DNA of 64,000 nucleotides from Hymenobacter baengnokdamensis (GCF_008728635.1 NZ_CP044285.1:372001-436000); one strand, 5' to 3'. Positions 41,134-50,805 are shown, counted from the first letter of the stretch. Notes: generated by a model from the letters alone, not told the origin. Translations and numbers: made by a program.

Positions 41134-41925
41134 TTGACTTATCACCGAATTCTTCTCAAGCTCAGCGGCGAAGCGCTTATGGGCCAGCAGCAATACGGCA
41201 TTGATGCTGACCGGCTCATGCAGTACGCTACCGAAATAAAGGCGGTAGCAGCGCAGGGTGTGCAGGTAGCCGTAGTAATTGGCGGCGGCAATATTTTCCG
41301 GGGTGTGCAGGCCGAGCACTTTGGCCTCGACCGCGTGCAGGGCGACTACATGGGCATGCTGGCCACGGTTATCAACTCGATGGCCCTGCAAAGCGCCCTG
41401 GAAAAAATGGACGTCCCTACCCGCCTGCTTTCGGGCCTTACCATTCAGCGGGTGTGCGAGCCCTACATCCGACGCCGCGCCATGCGCCATCTGGAGAAAG
41501 GCCGCGTGGTAATTTTTGGCGCCGGTATTGGCTCGCCCTACTTTACTACCGACTCGGCTGCGTCGCTGCGGGCCATCGAGATTGAAGCCGACGTAGTGCT
41601 GAAAGGCACCCGGGTAGATGGCATTTATTCAGCTGACCCCGAGAAGCACCCCAACGCCGTGCGCTACTCACGCATTTCGTTTGATGAGGTAATGGAGAAA
41701 AACCTGAGCGTGATGGATATGACGGCCTTCACACTTTGCAAAGAGAATAACCTGCCTATCATCGTTTTCGATATGAATACGGCGGGCAATCTGGAGCGCC
41801 TGGTGGCTGGCGAAGACCTTGGTACCCTGGTAACAATGGCTGGCGGCCTTGCGCGCGCGGCCAATGCGCTGCCCGAGCTAAGCGGCCTGCCACCGCTGGT
41901 AGGTAACCTGCCCGAACAAGCCTGA
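41134..41925 (+). CDS. pyrH: UMP kinase
   Basis: Phosphorylates UMP to UDP with ATP. The core begins [20 protein letters not shown] and contains [54 protein letters not shown] and [20 protein letters not shown]. No ATG precedes the KLSGEAL motif outside the upstream gene, so TTG at 41134 is chosen (263 residues); ATT at 41131 is the alternative. The C-terminus has about 20 extra residues. It lies just upstream of frr, a common pairing. Confidence 0.93.
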   Translation: MTYHRILLKLSGEALMGQQQYGIDADRLMQYATEIKAVAAQGVQVAVVIGGGNIFRGVQAEHFGLDRVQGDYMGMLATVINSMALQSALEKMDVPTRLLSGLTIQRVCEPYIRRRAMRHLEKGRVVIFGAGIGSPYFTTDSAASLRAIEIEADVVLKGTRVDGIYSADPEKHPNAVRYSRISFDEVMEKNLSVMDMTAFTLCKENNLPIIVFDMNTAGNLERLVAGEDLGTLVTMAGGLARAANALPELSGLPPLVGNLPEQA

Positions 41926-42004
41926 TTTTAGTAGTTGTCCGGCACTTTTATAAACTTTGCTAACAAGAACCGGCAGCTGCCAACAAAAAACGCTAATTTT
42001 TAAC

Positions 42005-42568
42005 ATGGACGAGGAAATTCAATTTTACCTCAGCGATGCTGAGGAGTCGATGGGCAAGGCCATTGCCCACGTAGGCGTAGAAATGGGTCGCATCCGGGCC
42101 GGCAAAGCCTCACCGTCCATGCTCGATGGCCTGCGCGTAGACTACTACGGTACGCCCACCCCAGTAGCGCAAATTGCGAATATCTCCGCCCCCGACCCTC
42201 GTTCGCTGCTTATTAAGCCCTGGGAAAAAAATATGGTAAATGAGGTGGCCAAAGCCATCAAAAATAGCGACCTGGGCCTGAATCCCGTTGCTGATGCCGA
42301 TGGTGTGCGCCTCAACATTCCGCCCATGACTGAAGAGCGCCGCCGTGACCTGGTAAAGCAGGCCAAAAACGAAGCCGAAGCTGGCAAAGTACGGGTACGC
42401 GGTATCCGCAAGGATGTAAACGAGGCCCTGCGCAAGCTCCAGAAAGATGGTGCACCGGAGGACGCCATCAAGGATGCCGAGGCCAAAGTGCAGAAGTACA
42501 CCGATGCCCACATCACCGAAGTAGATAAACTCTTCTCTAAAAAAGAATCGGAGATTATGACTATCTGA
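42005..42568 (+). CDS. frr: Ribosome recycling factor
   Basis: With EF-G it splits post-termination ribosomes. From ATG at 42005 it is 187 residues, MDEEIQFYLSDAEESMGKAI. Signatures are RIRAGKASPSMLDGLRVDYY, LLIKPWEKNMVNEVAKAIKN, LNIPPMTEERRRDLVKQAKN and VRGIRKDVNEALRKL. It lies 79 bases after pyrH and ends at a terminator. Confidence 0.96.
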   Translation: MDEEIQFYLSDAEESMGKAIAHVGVEMGRIRAGKASPSMLDGLRVDYYGTPTPVAQIANISAPDPRSLLIKPWEKNMVNEVAKAIKNSDLGLNPVADADGVRLNIPPMTEERRRDLVKQAKNEAEAGKVRVRGIRKDVNEALRKLQKDGAPEDAIKDAEAKVQKYTDAHITEVDKLFSKKESEIMTI

Positions 42569-42582
42569 GGTCTTTTCTCAGC

Positions 42583-42616
42583 AAAAAAGCCCGGCGATTG
42601 CTCGCTGGGCTTTTTT
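42583..42616. terminator. Bidirectional terminator (frr / nadD)
   Basis: AAAAAAGCCC (42583-42592) pairs with GGGCTTTTTT (42607-42616); the stem continues inward with GCGA/TCGC after one mismatch. It lies between the convergent frr and nadD stop codons. Confidence 0.88.
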
Positions 42617-42650
42617 ATTATCTTATATTAATTATATATTAAAAACAATA

Positions 42651-43247
42651 TTATTCATCCCCGTACGATAGCAGCGCGGTTTCTACAGAAGCGGGTACCA
42701 GGTAACGAATAGAGCGGCCGAGGCGCAGGCTCTCGCGGATGTAGGTAGCCGAGATATCCAGTAAAGGCGCCTGCATTACCTGCACACGCGGAAAGAGAGC
42801 CAGCTCGGGCAAGGCGGTGCCGGGGCGCGGGTAAACGTAGATATCAATTTCGGCCAGCAAGCGGGCTGCTTGCTGCCAGCGCGGCAGGCCGGGCAGGTTG
42901 TCGGCACCCATTAGCAGCACAAACTCCGTGTCGGGATGGCGCTGCTGCAGCGCATCGAGGGTGGCAATGGTATAGCTGGGGCGCGGCAGGCCAAACTCAA
43001 TGGCTTCTACTCGCAGGCGCGGATTGCCGGCAATGGCTAGTTCTACCAGGCTCAGGCGCTGGGCTTCGGGCAGCAACTCGGCTCCCGCTTTAAACGGGTT
43101 TTGGGGCGATACGACCAGCCATACTTCCGCCAAGTCGGTGCGGGTGGCAAAGTGCTCGGCCAGAATAAGGTGGCCGGTATGCACCGGATTAAACGAGCCG
43201 AATAGTAGTCCGATTCGTTGTGCAGGGCCGAAAGCAGCCGGCATCAT
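42651..43247 (-). CDS. nadD: Nicotinate-nucleotide adenylyltransferase
   Basis: Makes deamido-NAD from nicotinate mononucleotide and ATP. 198 residues with the nucleotidyltransferase motif LLFGSFNPVHTGHLILAE near the N-terminus, VLLMGADNLPGLPRWQQA, and the C-terminal LDISATYIRESLRLG. Its ATG overlaps the gmk stop (ATGA), so the two are translationally coupled. Confidence 0.95.
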   Translation of the reverse strand: MMPAAFGPAQRIGLLFGSFNPVHTGHLILAEHFATRTDLAEVWLVVSPQNPFKAGAELLPEAQRLSLVELAIAGNPRLRVEAIEFGLPRPSYTIATLDALQQRHPDTEFVLLMGADNLPGLPRWQQAARLLAEIDIYVYPRPGTALPELALFPRVQVMQAPLLDISATYIRESLRLGRSIRYLVPASVETALLSYGDE

Positions 43248-43834
43248 ACCGCCTCAGCTGGCGTATCGGATTGAATGAAGTCGCGCACCAGCTTTTCGGC
43301 GTGGGCGACTGCCTCCTCCAGCTTATCGTTCACAACCGTGACGTCGAACTTGTCCTCAAAGGCCAGCTCGAAAGTCGCTTTGTACACCCGCGAAGAAATA
43401 CTGGAAGTAGAGTCGGTGGCCCGCGCCGTGAGCCGCTCAGCCAGGGCTTCGATGGAAGGCGGCCGCACAAAAACGGCGAGCGCCCGCTCTTTATAAAACG
43501 CTTTGATGCTGAGGCCACCCTTCACATCCACATCGAGAATAGCGTGCTTGCCAGTGGCCCAGATACGCTCAATCTCCGATTTGAGGGTACCATAGAAGGC
43601 CCCTTCGTATACCTCTTCCCACTCCACAAACTCGTTGTGACGAATTTTATCCTGAAAATCGGCTACCGTAATGAAGTGATAGTCTTTGCCATTGACCTCG
43701 GCGCGGCCGCGGCGGTCGCGGGTACAGGCCGAGATGGAGAAGCTCAGCTCCGGGATTAACTCCATGAGCCGATGTACGATAGTCGTCTTGCCCGCTCCTG
43801 ACGGAGCCGAGAATACAATGATTTTGCCCTGCAT
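43244..43834 (-). CDS. gmk: Guanylate kinase
   Basis: Phosphorylates GMP to GDP. 196 residues with the P-loop FSAPSGAGKTTIVHRL, the GMP-binding SISACTRDRRGRAEVNGKDY and YGTLKSEIERI, and DVDVKGGLSIK. It is coupled to nadD. A TAGCTTTG (43842-43849) overlapping the stop codon of the preceding gene could be a promoter with almost no leader. Confidence 0.96.
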   Translation of the reverse strand: MQGKIIVFSAPSGAGKTTIVHRLMELIPELSFSISACTRDRRGRAEVNGKDYHFITVADFQDKIRHNEFVEWEEVYEGAFYGTLKSEIERIWATGKHAILDVDVKGGLSIKAFYKERALAVFVRPPSIEALAERLTARATDSTSSISSRVYKATFELAFEDKFDVTVVNDKLEEAVAHAEKLVRDFIQSDTPAEAV

Positions 43835-43846
43835 AGGGCTACAAAG

Positions 43847-44143
43847 CTAGGCTATTTCGGCGTGCAACCGCGCCATGATAGCGTGTGGCAGTGCCGAAGG
43901 AGCCGGCCGACGCCCAACTTTCTGATTCAGAAAGCCGATAAACACTTGCTGCTTCTTAATATCATCGAAGCAGGGCGAGCAATCGTCGCCGTGGTGGATG
44001 AGGTAATCCTCATCTTCTTCGGTCAGGCTCCGGCCTTCGAGAAGTTGGTCAAGTACAATGTTCACGCGGTCGCAGTCGGGGGCGCTAGCCAAGGGCGAGG
44101 CAAGGGGGGCCGACAGATTGGTTGTAGTAGCAGTAGCTTCCAT
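43847..44143 (-). CDS. Putative zinc-binding anti-sigma factor
   Basis: 98 residues. A perfect HxxxCxxC zinc motif (HGDDCSPC, residues about 50-57) is the hallmark of zinc anti-sigma domains; flanking helices (VNIVLDQLLEGRSLTEEDED) and KKQQVFIGFLNQKVG fit. No membrane segment is present, so it would be soluble. It lies 51 bases after the ECF sigma gene, its likely target. Metal or thiol responsiveness is possible but not shown. Confidence 0.75.
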   Translation of the reverse strand: MEATATTTNLSAPLASPLASAPDCDRVNIVLDQLLEGRSLTEEDEDYLIHHGDDCSPCFDDIKKQQVFIGFLNQKVGRRPAPSALPHAIMARLHAEIA

Positions 44144-44194
44144 GGGCGAATCGGGAACAGGGTCTTAGCCTGGGGTTAAATGGTGAAGAAAAAA

Positions 44195-44845
44195 TTAACT
44201 GTTTTCGTCGTCGGGCTCGGCGGCATTAACGGCATCATCAGAGGCATCGTTCCCGTAGCCCATGGATGAGGCATATTTTTCGAGCTTGTCTTTGAGGAAA
44301 TTACGCGCCCGGTGCAGCCGTGAGCGCACCGTACCAATCGGAATATCGAGCACCTTGGCCATTTCCTCATAGGTAAAGCCCTCAAGGTCGCACAAGATGA
44401 TAACCGTCCGAAAATCAACTGGTAGCGAGTTTAAGGCGCTGGCTACTTCGTCGCCGATAAGGTCGCGCGAGGACTGTTGCCGCAGGTCAGACGACGAAGC
44501 CCCGGTATCGGCATCGCCCTCTACTTCATCCGGATTATAATATCCTTCAACTTCGCTGTAATCGACTTTCGCCGGCTGCTTGCTTTTCTTCCGAAAATCG
44601 TTGATAAACGAGTTTTTCAGAATACGAAAAAGCCAGGCCTTGGCATTGGTGCCGGGCTCGAAGTACTCAAAAAAGCGGTACGCCTTGAGGTAGGTTTCCT
44701 GCACCAGGTCGTTGGCATCGTCTTCGTCGAGCGTGAGGCGATAGGCGAAGTTGTAGAGCGGGTCGAGCACCGGCATCAGCTCGGCCTGAAAGCGCCGGTC
44801 TTTTTCCTCTTTGCTCAGCTTCACCCGTTCGGGAGAGTCACTCAT
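44195..44845 (-). CDS. ECF-type RNA polymerase sigma factor
   Basis: 216 residues from ATG at 44845 (MSDSPERVKLSKEEKDRRF). Region 2: YNFAYRLTLDEDDANDLVQE, TYLKAYRFFEYFEPGTNAKA, WLFRILKNSFINDFRKKSK. Region 4: LPVDFRTVIILCDLEGFTYE, EMAKVLDIPIGTVRSRLHRA. An acidic linker and C-terminal tail (EPDDENS) are present. Paired with a soluble zinc anti-sigma factor. The regulon is unknown. It has a sigma-70-like promoter. Confidence 0.92.
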   Translation of the reverse strand: MSDSPERVKLSKEEKDRRFQAELMPVLDPLYNFAYRLTLDEDDANDLVQETYLKAYRFFEYFEPGTNAKAWLFRILKNSFINDFRKKSKQPAKVDYSEVEGYYNPDEVEGDADTGASSSDLRQQSSRDLIGDEVASALNSLPVDFRTVIILCDLEGFTYEEMAKVLDIPIGTVRSRLHRARNFLKDKLEKYASSMGYGNDASDDAVNAAEPDDENS

Positions 44846-44884
44846 AATGGGTAGATAGGGCAGGTAATAAAACCAGGAACTGGG

Positions 44885-44892
44885 CAAAAGTA
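44885..44892 (-). promoter_or_regulatory. -7 element of the ECF sigma gene
   Basis: TACTTTTG on the minus strand, about 39 bases before the start codon. Just downstream a short CCAG-TTC-CTGG stem followed by TTTT lies at the predicted 5' end of the transcript. Confidence 0.55.
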
Positions 44893-45004
44893 AGACCAGA
44901 CAGCATCGATTCGACTAGTGCGCGAGCCGCATGGCCTTGCTAGCGGCAACAATATAGAGCCTGATGTGCCGACAGTAAATGCTACGTACGGTAGGAAGTG
45001 GCTG

Positions 45005-46042
45005 CTAGGTTGCCTGCAAAGGCTGCCAGCGAGCAATTTGGGCTGCTACGGTAGCTGCCGCAATTGCCTTGATGCAGGTACATTCGGTTGGCTGTGCCTC
45101 ACAATCCTGGCAGTTGGGCCGGTCAACTACCAGGTATTCGGCATGCGGCCCAAGCGGAGCCCAGCGGCTGGGGTGCATGGGCCGAATGGGCGGGTACAAC
45201 CCCAGCGCCTGGCGACCAAGCGCGGCAGCCAGGTGCAAGGGCCCGGTACTGCCGGCCACCAGCCCATCAGCGGCGGCAATAAAGGTGATGAACTCGGGAA
45301 GTGCCAGCTGGCCGGTCAGGTCGGCGGTGATGAAGCGGGCGTTTTCGCGCAGCCAGCCGGCCAGCTCCTCACCTTCGGCAGCCGTGCCACTGATGAAAAC
45401 GCGGTGCCCGGCCTTGTGAAGCAGCCGGGCTAGCTCGCCAAAATGCGGTAGGCCCCACTCGCGGGCACTGCCCCGGCTGCGCGGGTGCAGCACAACATTG
45501 AGCTGGCCCGGCTGCCGGGCAGCCAGCAGCTGCTGATATTCAGCACGAAGCGGCGTAGCTGCCCGCAGGCCCGTCAGCGCTATGATGGCAGCCAGACTAA
45601 GCACCTGGCTGTATCCAAGCGGCTGCAAGAGCTGCAGGTTCAGCTGGGCCTCGTGCAGCGGCGAGTGGCGGCGGCTGAGCGCGACCAGCCGGTTGCAGGC
45701 GAGCCAGTGAAACAAGCGGTTGCGCGTGCCGATGCGAACCGGAATATTGGCTTGCCGAGCCAGTTTCGCGAGAAATTTATTTGGAAAAACGTGGATAATA
45801 GCCGCCGCCTCGTAGCTGCGCACCTGCGCCAGCTGCTCGGCCGCAGGCAGCTTTTGTAAGGTATCAATAGCCAGAAAATCATCTAGCTGGGGGCAAGCGG
45901 AAGATACGGCAGCGGTGTAGCTGCGCCCAATGAGCACTACGCGGCAGGCGGGATAATGCTGCTTGAGCCAGCCGGCTACGGGCAGCGTCAAAACCACATC
46001 GCCGATGGCATCGGTACGCGAAATGAGGAAAGTCGGACTCAT
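45005..46042 (-). CDS. Family 9 glycosyltransferase (heptosyltransferase-like)
   Basis: 345 residues with the GT-B fold of ADP-heptose:LPS transferases: N-terminal LISRTDAIGDVVLTLPVAGW, the middle SRGSAREWGLPHFGELARLL, and the nucleotide-binding FIAAADGLVAGSTGPLHLAA. A cysteine-rich end (PNCQDCEAQPTECTCIKAI) is typical of Bacteroidota members. It overlaps the upstream family 2 glycosyltransferase by 4 bases (ATGA). Likely role: transfer of a heptose-type sugar in LPS core synthesis. Confidence 0.88.
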   Translation of the reverse strand: MSPTFLISRTDAIGDVVLTLPVAGWLKQHYPACRVVLIGRSYTAAVSSACPQLDDFLAIDTLQKLPAAEQLAQVRSYEAAAIIHVFPNKFLAKLARQANIPVRIGTRNRLFHWLACNRLVALSRRHSPLHEAQLNLQLLQPLGYSQVLSLAAIIALTGLRAATPLRAEYQQLLAARQPGQLNVVLHPRSRGSAREWGLPHFGELARLLHKAGHRVFISGTAAEGEELAGWLRENARFITADLTGQLALPEFITFIAAADGLVAGSTGPLHLAAALGRQALGLYPPIRPMHPSRWAPLGPHAEYLVVDRPNCQDCEAQPTECTCIKAIAAATVAAQIARWQPLQAT

Positions 46043-46809
46043 GACGTGGGCGCGTTTTGGGTGCCGGTTTTCAGCTTCGCGAACTTCAGAAATACCCCCC
46101 AGGCCGAAATGACCGCGATACTTAGGCCTGCGAAGCCATCCAGAAAGCCCAGCCGGAACACATAGCCATGCACAAATTTCCAGAGCGGCTTCAGTAAGAG
46201 ATGAAAGAACGTTACGCGGGTCTGGCCCTTCAGCGCCCGCTCCTGCGCCGTGATACTCGTGAATTTATTCAGCTGGCTGACGTGCTGTGCAATTGAAATA
46301 TATGAAAAATGCAATATATCACCCATAAGCTGACCGGTAAACTGCCCAGTGTTCACTTCGTAGTGCTCGTGCAGCAGCAGGCCCTGCCAGCGGCCCAGGC
46401 GGCGGTCGTAGAGGCGCAGCTTGCGGTCGGGGTACCAGCCGCCGTGGCGCACCCAGGTGCCGCAGTAGTTGGTGAGGCGCGCCAGCGAGTAAGCCGCATG
46501 CTGCCAGTTATTTTTTACAGCCTGAATGCTCTGGCGCAGCTCATCGGTCAGCACTTCGTCGGCATCGAGCTGCAAAATGTAGTCGAACGTAGCCTGGTCG
46601 GTAGCGAAGTTTTTTTGCTCGACGTAGCCGGCGAAGGCATTTTGAATAACGCGGGCGCCGTGCTGGCGGCAGATTTCCACCGTGCCGTCGGAGGAGAACG
46701 AATCGACTACCAATACTTCGTCGGCTACCGTGCCCAGCGCCTGCAGGCAGCGGGCAATGTTGGCTTCCTCATTGAAGGTAATAACGACGACAGAGAGCGA
46801 GACTGGCAT
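46039..46809 (-). CDS. Family 2 glycosyltransferase (WaaE/KdtX-like)
   Basis: 256 residues from ATG at 46809. The motifs SVVVITFNEEANIARCLQAL, VVDSFSSDGTVEICRQHGAR, YILQLDADEVL (DxD) and HGGWYPDRKLRLYDRRLGRW match the WaaE-like LPS core glucosyltransferases. C-terminal hydrophobic and amphipathic segments may attach it to the inner membrane. It is coupled to the family 9 gene downstream. Confidence 0.88.
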   Translation of the reverse strand: MPVSLSVVVITFNEEANIARCLQALGTVADEVLVVDSFSSDGTVEICRQHGARVIQNAFAGYVEQKNFATDQATFDYILQLDADEVLTDELRQSIQAVKNNWQHAAYSLARLTNYCGTWVRHGGWYPDRKLRLYDRRLGRWQGLLLHEHYEVNTGQFTGQLMGDILHFSYISIAQHVSQLNKFTSITAQERALKGQTRVTFFHLLLKPLWKFVHGYVFRLGFLDGFAGLSIAVISAWGVFLKFAKLKTGTQNAPTS

Positions 46810-46870
46810 GGGCACTGCAAAGCTAGCAGCCCGGCTGCGGGTAGAACCGCTGCTGTTGATAGCTTTGGAA

Positions 46871-47632
46871 ATGAAAACAACGCTACTCACGGGGCTCGTG
46901 CTGGCTTTGGTGCTGCTTCCGGGTATTGGCCGGGCCCAAACATATCAGACTACAGACGATTGCGCCTTCATCAAAACCAAGCACAACTTTCATTATGTGG
47001 GCGACGACCAGCCGCTACGCGACGAAGACTTTGAGGGCGTACCTGCCTTGCTTCCCAAGCAAGCGCCCATAGTACCAGCCACGCCTCACCCCATCGAAGT
47101 AGCGGAGTCGGACCGTGCTTATACCGATGGCAAGTATGATGAGGCAGCGGCCCTCGTGGCAGACGCAGCTAACCTTACCCCGGCCGACCCATCGGTGCTG
47201 AACTGCTATGCCAGGGCCCTGTACCGAGGCGCCAATACTCGTGAGTTGAGCTATCCGGTTTACCAGCGTTTGATTGCGTTGCTGGATATGTACGGCCGCG
47301 AAAGCCCACAGGCCGTTACGGTCTACATGCCTTTCGTGGAGGCTTATTTCAAGCTGGCTACTTTGCAGCTCGACGACCAGCAGTGGGCAGCGGCCTCGTA
47401 CAACCTCTCACGCGCGGCAGCGGCTTTACAAAGTATGCCTGATGCTGCCGCTGAGAATTCCTCCTTGCGTGAGCAAATTTTGCAGTATCAAACGGAATGT
47501 TTTGCTAACCTGCATCAGCTTGAGCTGTGCCGTTATTTTGGGCAGCGAACGCTGAAGTTTTTTCCCGGTAATCGCTACGTCAAACCTTACCTGGCGGCGC
47601 TGCCTAAGCCAAAGCCAGCACCACGCCGATAG
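46871..47632 (+). CDS. Exported protein of unknown function, TPR-like
   Basis: 253 residues from ATG at 46871. A signal peptide (MKTTLLTGLVLALVLLPGIG, cleavage after RAQ) is clear. The mature part has helical pairs resembling tetratricopeptide repeats (AYTDGKYDEAAALVADAAN, ADPSVLNCYARALYRGAN). A basic Pro/Lys end (PKPKPAPRR) closes it. A TAGCTTTG lies only 4 bases before the ATG. Probably periplasmic; no function can be assigned. Confidence 0.7.
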   Translation: MKTTLLTGLVLALVLLPGIGRAQTYQTTDDCAFIKTKHNFHYVGDDQPLRDEDFEGVPALLPKQAPIVPATPHPIEVAESDRAYTDGKYDEAAALVADAANLTPADPSVLNCYARALYRGANTRELSYPVYQRLIALLDMYGRESPQAVTVYMPFVEAYFKLATLQLDDQQWAAASYNLSRAAAALQSMPDAAAENSSLREQILQYQTECFANLHQLELCRYFGQRTLKFFPGNRYVKPYLAALPKPKPAPRR

Positions 47633-47692
47633 CCGGGGCGCCACCGTTATGGCGGCCGTTGCGTATAGGGCAGTCTATTACGCTAAACCTCT

Positions 47693-48562
47693 ATGGCTGA
47701 CGTACAGAATAAACTCATTCTTGTCACCGGCGCTACTTCCGGCATTGGCGAAGTAACGGCCCGTGAGCTGGCCCGTCAGGGTGCGCATGTCGTTATTCTG
47801 GCCCGCAACCGGGCCAAGGCCGAGCGCACGCAGCGCGACATCATCGATACTACTGGCAACAAGCACGTTGACATCGTGCTGGCCGACCTTTCGGTGCTTC
47901 AGCAGGTGCGCGACGTGGCGGCGCAGATTCATGACAACTATCCGCGCCTCGACGTGCTGGTAAACAATGCGGGGCTTATGTTTGGGGCTGAGCGCCAGGT
48001 ATCGGCCGATGGCAATGAGCTGACGCTGGCTACCAACCACCTGGGGCCGTTTCTGCTCACCAGCCTGCTTTTCGACTTACTGCAAAAAAGCCCGGCGGCT
48101 CGCATCGTAAACGTGGCCTCAATGGCATATCGCTTTTCCAAGCCTACGCTCGACGACCTGCAGTCGGAGCGCTCATACAGCCCCGTGTGGGAGTATGGCA
48201 ACACCAAGCTCTGGAATATCATGTTTACCCAGGAGCTGGCGCGGCGCCTGCGCGAGCACGGCATCACCAACGTCACTACCAACTCGCTGCACCCCGGCGC
48301 GGTGGCCACCGGCTACGGGCAGCAGTCGGGCGGCTGGCTAACGGCCGTGCTTACCCTGGGTCGGCCTTTTATGCTATCACCCGAGAAAGGAGCCGAAACC
48401 AGCATTTTTCTGGCCACTGATGCCCAGGCCGGCGCAGTCAGCGGGGGCTTCTACAATAAGAAAAAGCCCGAGCCGGTGAAAAGCAGCTTTAATACCCCCG
48501 AAAACAACCGGCGCCTCTGGGAGCTGACGGAGCAGCTGACCGGCACAAAGTTTCTCAATTAG
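47693..48562 (+). CDS. SDR-family oxidoreductase (retinol-dehydrogenase-like)
   Basis: 289 residues. Rossmann motif ILVTGATSGIGEVTARELAR (TGxxxGIG), ARNRAKAERTQRDI consistent with NADP binding, LVNNAGLMFG, and the catalytic YGNTK. The C-terminal substrate region is long, as in WW-oxidoreductase/RDH-like members. The substrate is unknown. It ends at a terminator shared with ahcY. Confidence 0.88.
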   Translation: MADVQNKLILVTGATSGIGEVTARELARQGAHVVILARNRAKAERTQRDIIDTTGNKHVDIVLADLSVLQQVRDVAAQIHDNYPRLDVLVNNAGLMFGAERQVSADGNELTLATNHLGPFLLTSLLFDLLQKSPAARIVNVASMAYRFSKPTLDDLQSERSYSPVWEYGNTKLWNIMFTQELARRLREHGITNVTTNSLHPGAVATGYGQQSGGWLTAVLTLGRPFMLSPEKGAETSIFLATDAQAGAVSGGFYNKKKPEPVKSSFNTPENNRRLWELTEQLTGTKFLN

Positions 48563-48609
48563 GGTTTTGGGGCGATTTTACCACGCAAAGCTTCAGCGCA
48601 CCACAACAG

Positions 48610-48641
48610 AAAGCCCCGTCAGCACTTGCTGACGGGGCTTT
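48610..48641. terminator. Bidirectional terminator (SDR / ahcY)
   Basis: AAAGCCCCGTCAGC (48610-48623) pairs perfectly with GCTGACGGGGCTTT (48628-48641) with a 4-base loop, between convergent stop codons. Confidence 0.9.
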
Positions 48642-48663
48642 AATATAAGCTATTCGCTATGTA

Positions 48664-49983
48664 TTAGTAGCGGTACAGGTCCGACTTGAACGGGCCCTCC
48701 ACTGGCACTTTGATATAGTCGGCCTGCTTGGGCGTCAGCTCGTCCAGCTCCACCCCAATTTTGGCGAGGTGCAGGCGGGCTACTTTCTCATCCAGGTGCT
48801 TGGGCAGGGTATATACCTGGTTTTCGTAGTGGCTGGCGTTCTTCCACAGCTCCAGCTGCGCCAGCGTCTGGTTGGTAAACGAGTTCGACATCACGAACGA
48901 CGGGTGGCCCGTGGCGCAGCCCAGGTTTACCAGGCGGCCTTCGGCCAGAATGATAACCTCTTTCCCGTCGATGTTATAAATATCGACTTGCGGCTTTACA
49001 GTGTCTTTGGTGTGGCCATAGTTTTTGTTTAGCCACGCCATGTCGATTTCATCGTCGAAGTGCCCGATGTTGCAGACGATGGCCTTGTCCTTAAGGGCTC
49101 GGAAGTGCTCCTCACGGATAATATCGCAGTTGCCCGTGGTAGTGATAACGATATCAGCCCGCGGAATAGCGTTCTCCATCTTCTTCACCTCGTAGCTATC
49201 CATGGCGGCTTGCAGCGCGCAGATGGGGTCAATCTCGGTGACGATAACGCGGGCACCAGCGCCGCGCAGCGAGGCCGCGGTGCCTTTTCCTACGTCGCCG
49301 TAGCCGGCCACTACGGCCACTTTGCCCGCCATCATCACGTCGGTAGCCCGGCGGATAGCATCTACTGCCGACTCCTTGCAGCCGTACTTGTTATCAAATT
49401 TCGACTTCGTTACCGAGTCGTTCACATTAAAGGCCGGGAAAGGCAGTGAGCCGTTTTTCACGCGCTCGATAAGACGCAGGACGCCGGTCGTAGTTTCTTC
49501 GCTCACCCCTCTGATACCGGCAGCCAGCTCGGGGAACTGATTGAGTACCATGTTGGTGAGGTCGCCACCATCGTCGAGAATCATGTTGAGCGGCTGGCGC
49601 CCTTCTCCGAAAAACAGCGTCTGCTCGATGCACCAGTTAAATTCTTCCTCGCTCATGCCCTTCCAGGCATACACCGGAATGCCGGCCGCCGCGATGGCCG
49701 CCGCCGCATGGTCCTGCGTCGAAAATATATTGCACGACGACCAGGTAACCTCAGCCCCCAGGGCAATAAGGGTTTCGATGAGTACCGCGGTTTGGATAGT
49801 CATGTGCAGGCAGCCCGCAATGCGGGCACCTTTCAGTGGCTGGCTCGGGCCAAACTCCGCCCGCAATGCCATCAGGCCGGGCATCTCGGCTTCAGCCAAG
49901 CGAATCTCCTTGCGCCCCCATTCGGCCAGGCTCAGGTCTTTTACTTTATAAGGAACGTAGGTTGTAGGCTTGGTCTCTACCAT
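48664..49983 (-). CDS. ahcY: S-adenosylhomocysteine hydrolase
   Basis: Splits SAH into adenosine and homocysteine, completing the methylation cycle with metK. From ATG at 49983, 439 residues ([20 protein letters not shown]). Signatures: [46 protein letters not shown]-like [20 protein letters not shown], the NAD site [20 protein letters not shown], and the C-terminal FKSDLYRY. Confidence 0.96.
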   Translation of the reverse strand: MVETKPTTYVPYKVKDLSLAEWGRKEIRLAEAEMPGLMALRAEFGPSQPLKGARIAGCLHMTIQTAVLIETLIALGAEVTWSSCNIFSTQDHAAAAIAAAGIPVYAWKGMSEEEFNWCIEQTLFFGEGRQPLNMILDDGGDLTNMVLNQFPELAAGIRGVSEETTTGVLRLIERVKNGSLPFPAFNVNDSVTKSKFDNKYGCKESAVDAIRRATDVMMAGKVAVVAGYGDVGKGTAASLRGAGARVIVTEIDPICALQAAMDSYEVKKMENAIPRADIVITTTGNCDIIREEHFRALKDKAIVCNIGHFDDEIDMAWLNKNYGHTKDTVKPQVDIYNIDGKEVIILAEGRLVNLGCATGHPSFVMSNSFTNQTLAQLELWKNASHYENQVYTLPKHLDEKVARLHLAKIGVELDELTPKQADYIKVPVEGPFKSDLYRY

Positions 49984-50019
49984 GATAGTCAGTAAATGAA
50001 AGGTCGTGGATTCCAACCG

Positions 50020-50027
50020 CAAAGATA
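50020..50027 (-). promoter_or_regulatory. ahcY: -7 element of ahcY
   Basis: TATCTTTG on the minus strand, 37 bases before the ATG. No TTG was found at the expected distance upstream. Confidence 0.5.
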
Positions 50028-50065
50028 CGCTTTTGTTAGGATGCGCTGGCCGTGAGTATGTGCTA

Positions 50066-50073
50066 TATCTTTG
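50066..50073 (+). promoter_or_regulatory. -7 element just before the 50080 gene
   Basis: TATCTTTG on the plus strand ends 6 bases before the ATG, implying an almost leaderless transcript. It is divergent to the ahcY element 40 bases away. Confidence 0.45.
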
Positions 50074-50079
50074 CCGGCT

Positions 50080-50700
50080 ATGACCGCTTCTATTCGTTAT
50101 TCGGGCAGCGTAGCGCGCTGGCTCACAGTTTCGTGCCTGGCCGTGGGCCTGAGCCTGACGGGCCGGCCCGTGCTTGCTCAGCAAGCCAGCCCTGCTACCA
50201 TCCGGCTTCTACCCGAAGATGAGGAGCGCGGGCAGTACGGGCATCAGCAGAATTTTTATTTCCTGGCTCCCGGCAAAACCGGGGAAGACTACCAGAGTGC
50301 CGGTTTTTTTGGTCAACGGCTGCGCCCCTACCTGGCGGGCAACACGCAGGCTCTGCGCGAGCTGGACAAGTATAAGCGCCAGAAAACCTTTTACCTGGTT
50401 GATAAGGTCGTACTGGTTGGCAGCCTCGGCTACTATGCTTCGCAGGTGTTCGCCCATGGCGACCCGGTGTATTTCAGCAGTAATCAGCAGGTAGCGGCTG
50501 GCGTAGCGGTAGCCAGCTTACTGGCAACAATATTCATTAACCACCATACTAATGAGTATATCAAGCAATCGATAGATGAATACAACACCCAGCCACCCGC
50601 CAAGCATGGGGCAGTGTGGCCTCGCCTGCGGCCAACCAGCATAGGGGTAGCGCCAGCAGTGGCTGGCCAGCCACTGCTGGCGCTACGCTGGCAGCTGTAA
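50080..50700 (+). CDS. Exported or membrane protein of unknown function
   Basis: 206 residues from ATG at 50080. An N-terminal signal ([20 protein letters not shown]) is followed by a charged region and two moderately hydrophobic stretches ([38 protein letters not shown]). I recognise no family. It lies between ahcY (divergent) and a methyltransferase gene on the same strand. Confidence 0.6.
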   Translation: MTASIRYSGSVARWLTVSCLAVGLSLTGRPVLAQQASPATIRLLPEDEERGQYGHQQNFYFLAPGKTGEDYQSAGFFGQRLRPYLAGNTQALRELDKYKRQKTFYLVDKVVLVGSLGYYASQVFAHGDPVYFSSNQQVAAGVAVASLLATIFINHHTNEYIKQSIDEYNTQPPAKHGAVWPRLRPTSIGVAPAVAGQPLLALRWQL

Positions 50701-50805
50701 CAAGCAGATTTTCTTGCCGTTACTAATCTACTAACTTTTAAATTAAGCGAAACCGGCCGATGGGCATTGCACCTGTTAGCCGGTTTTTGCGTTAGTGGCT
50801 GCACA

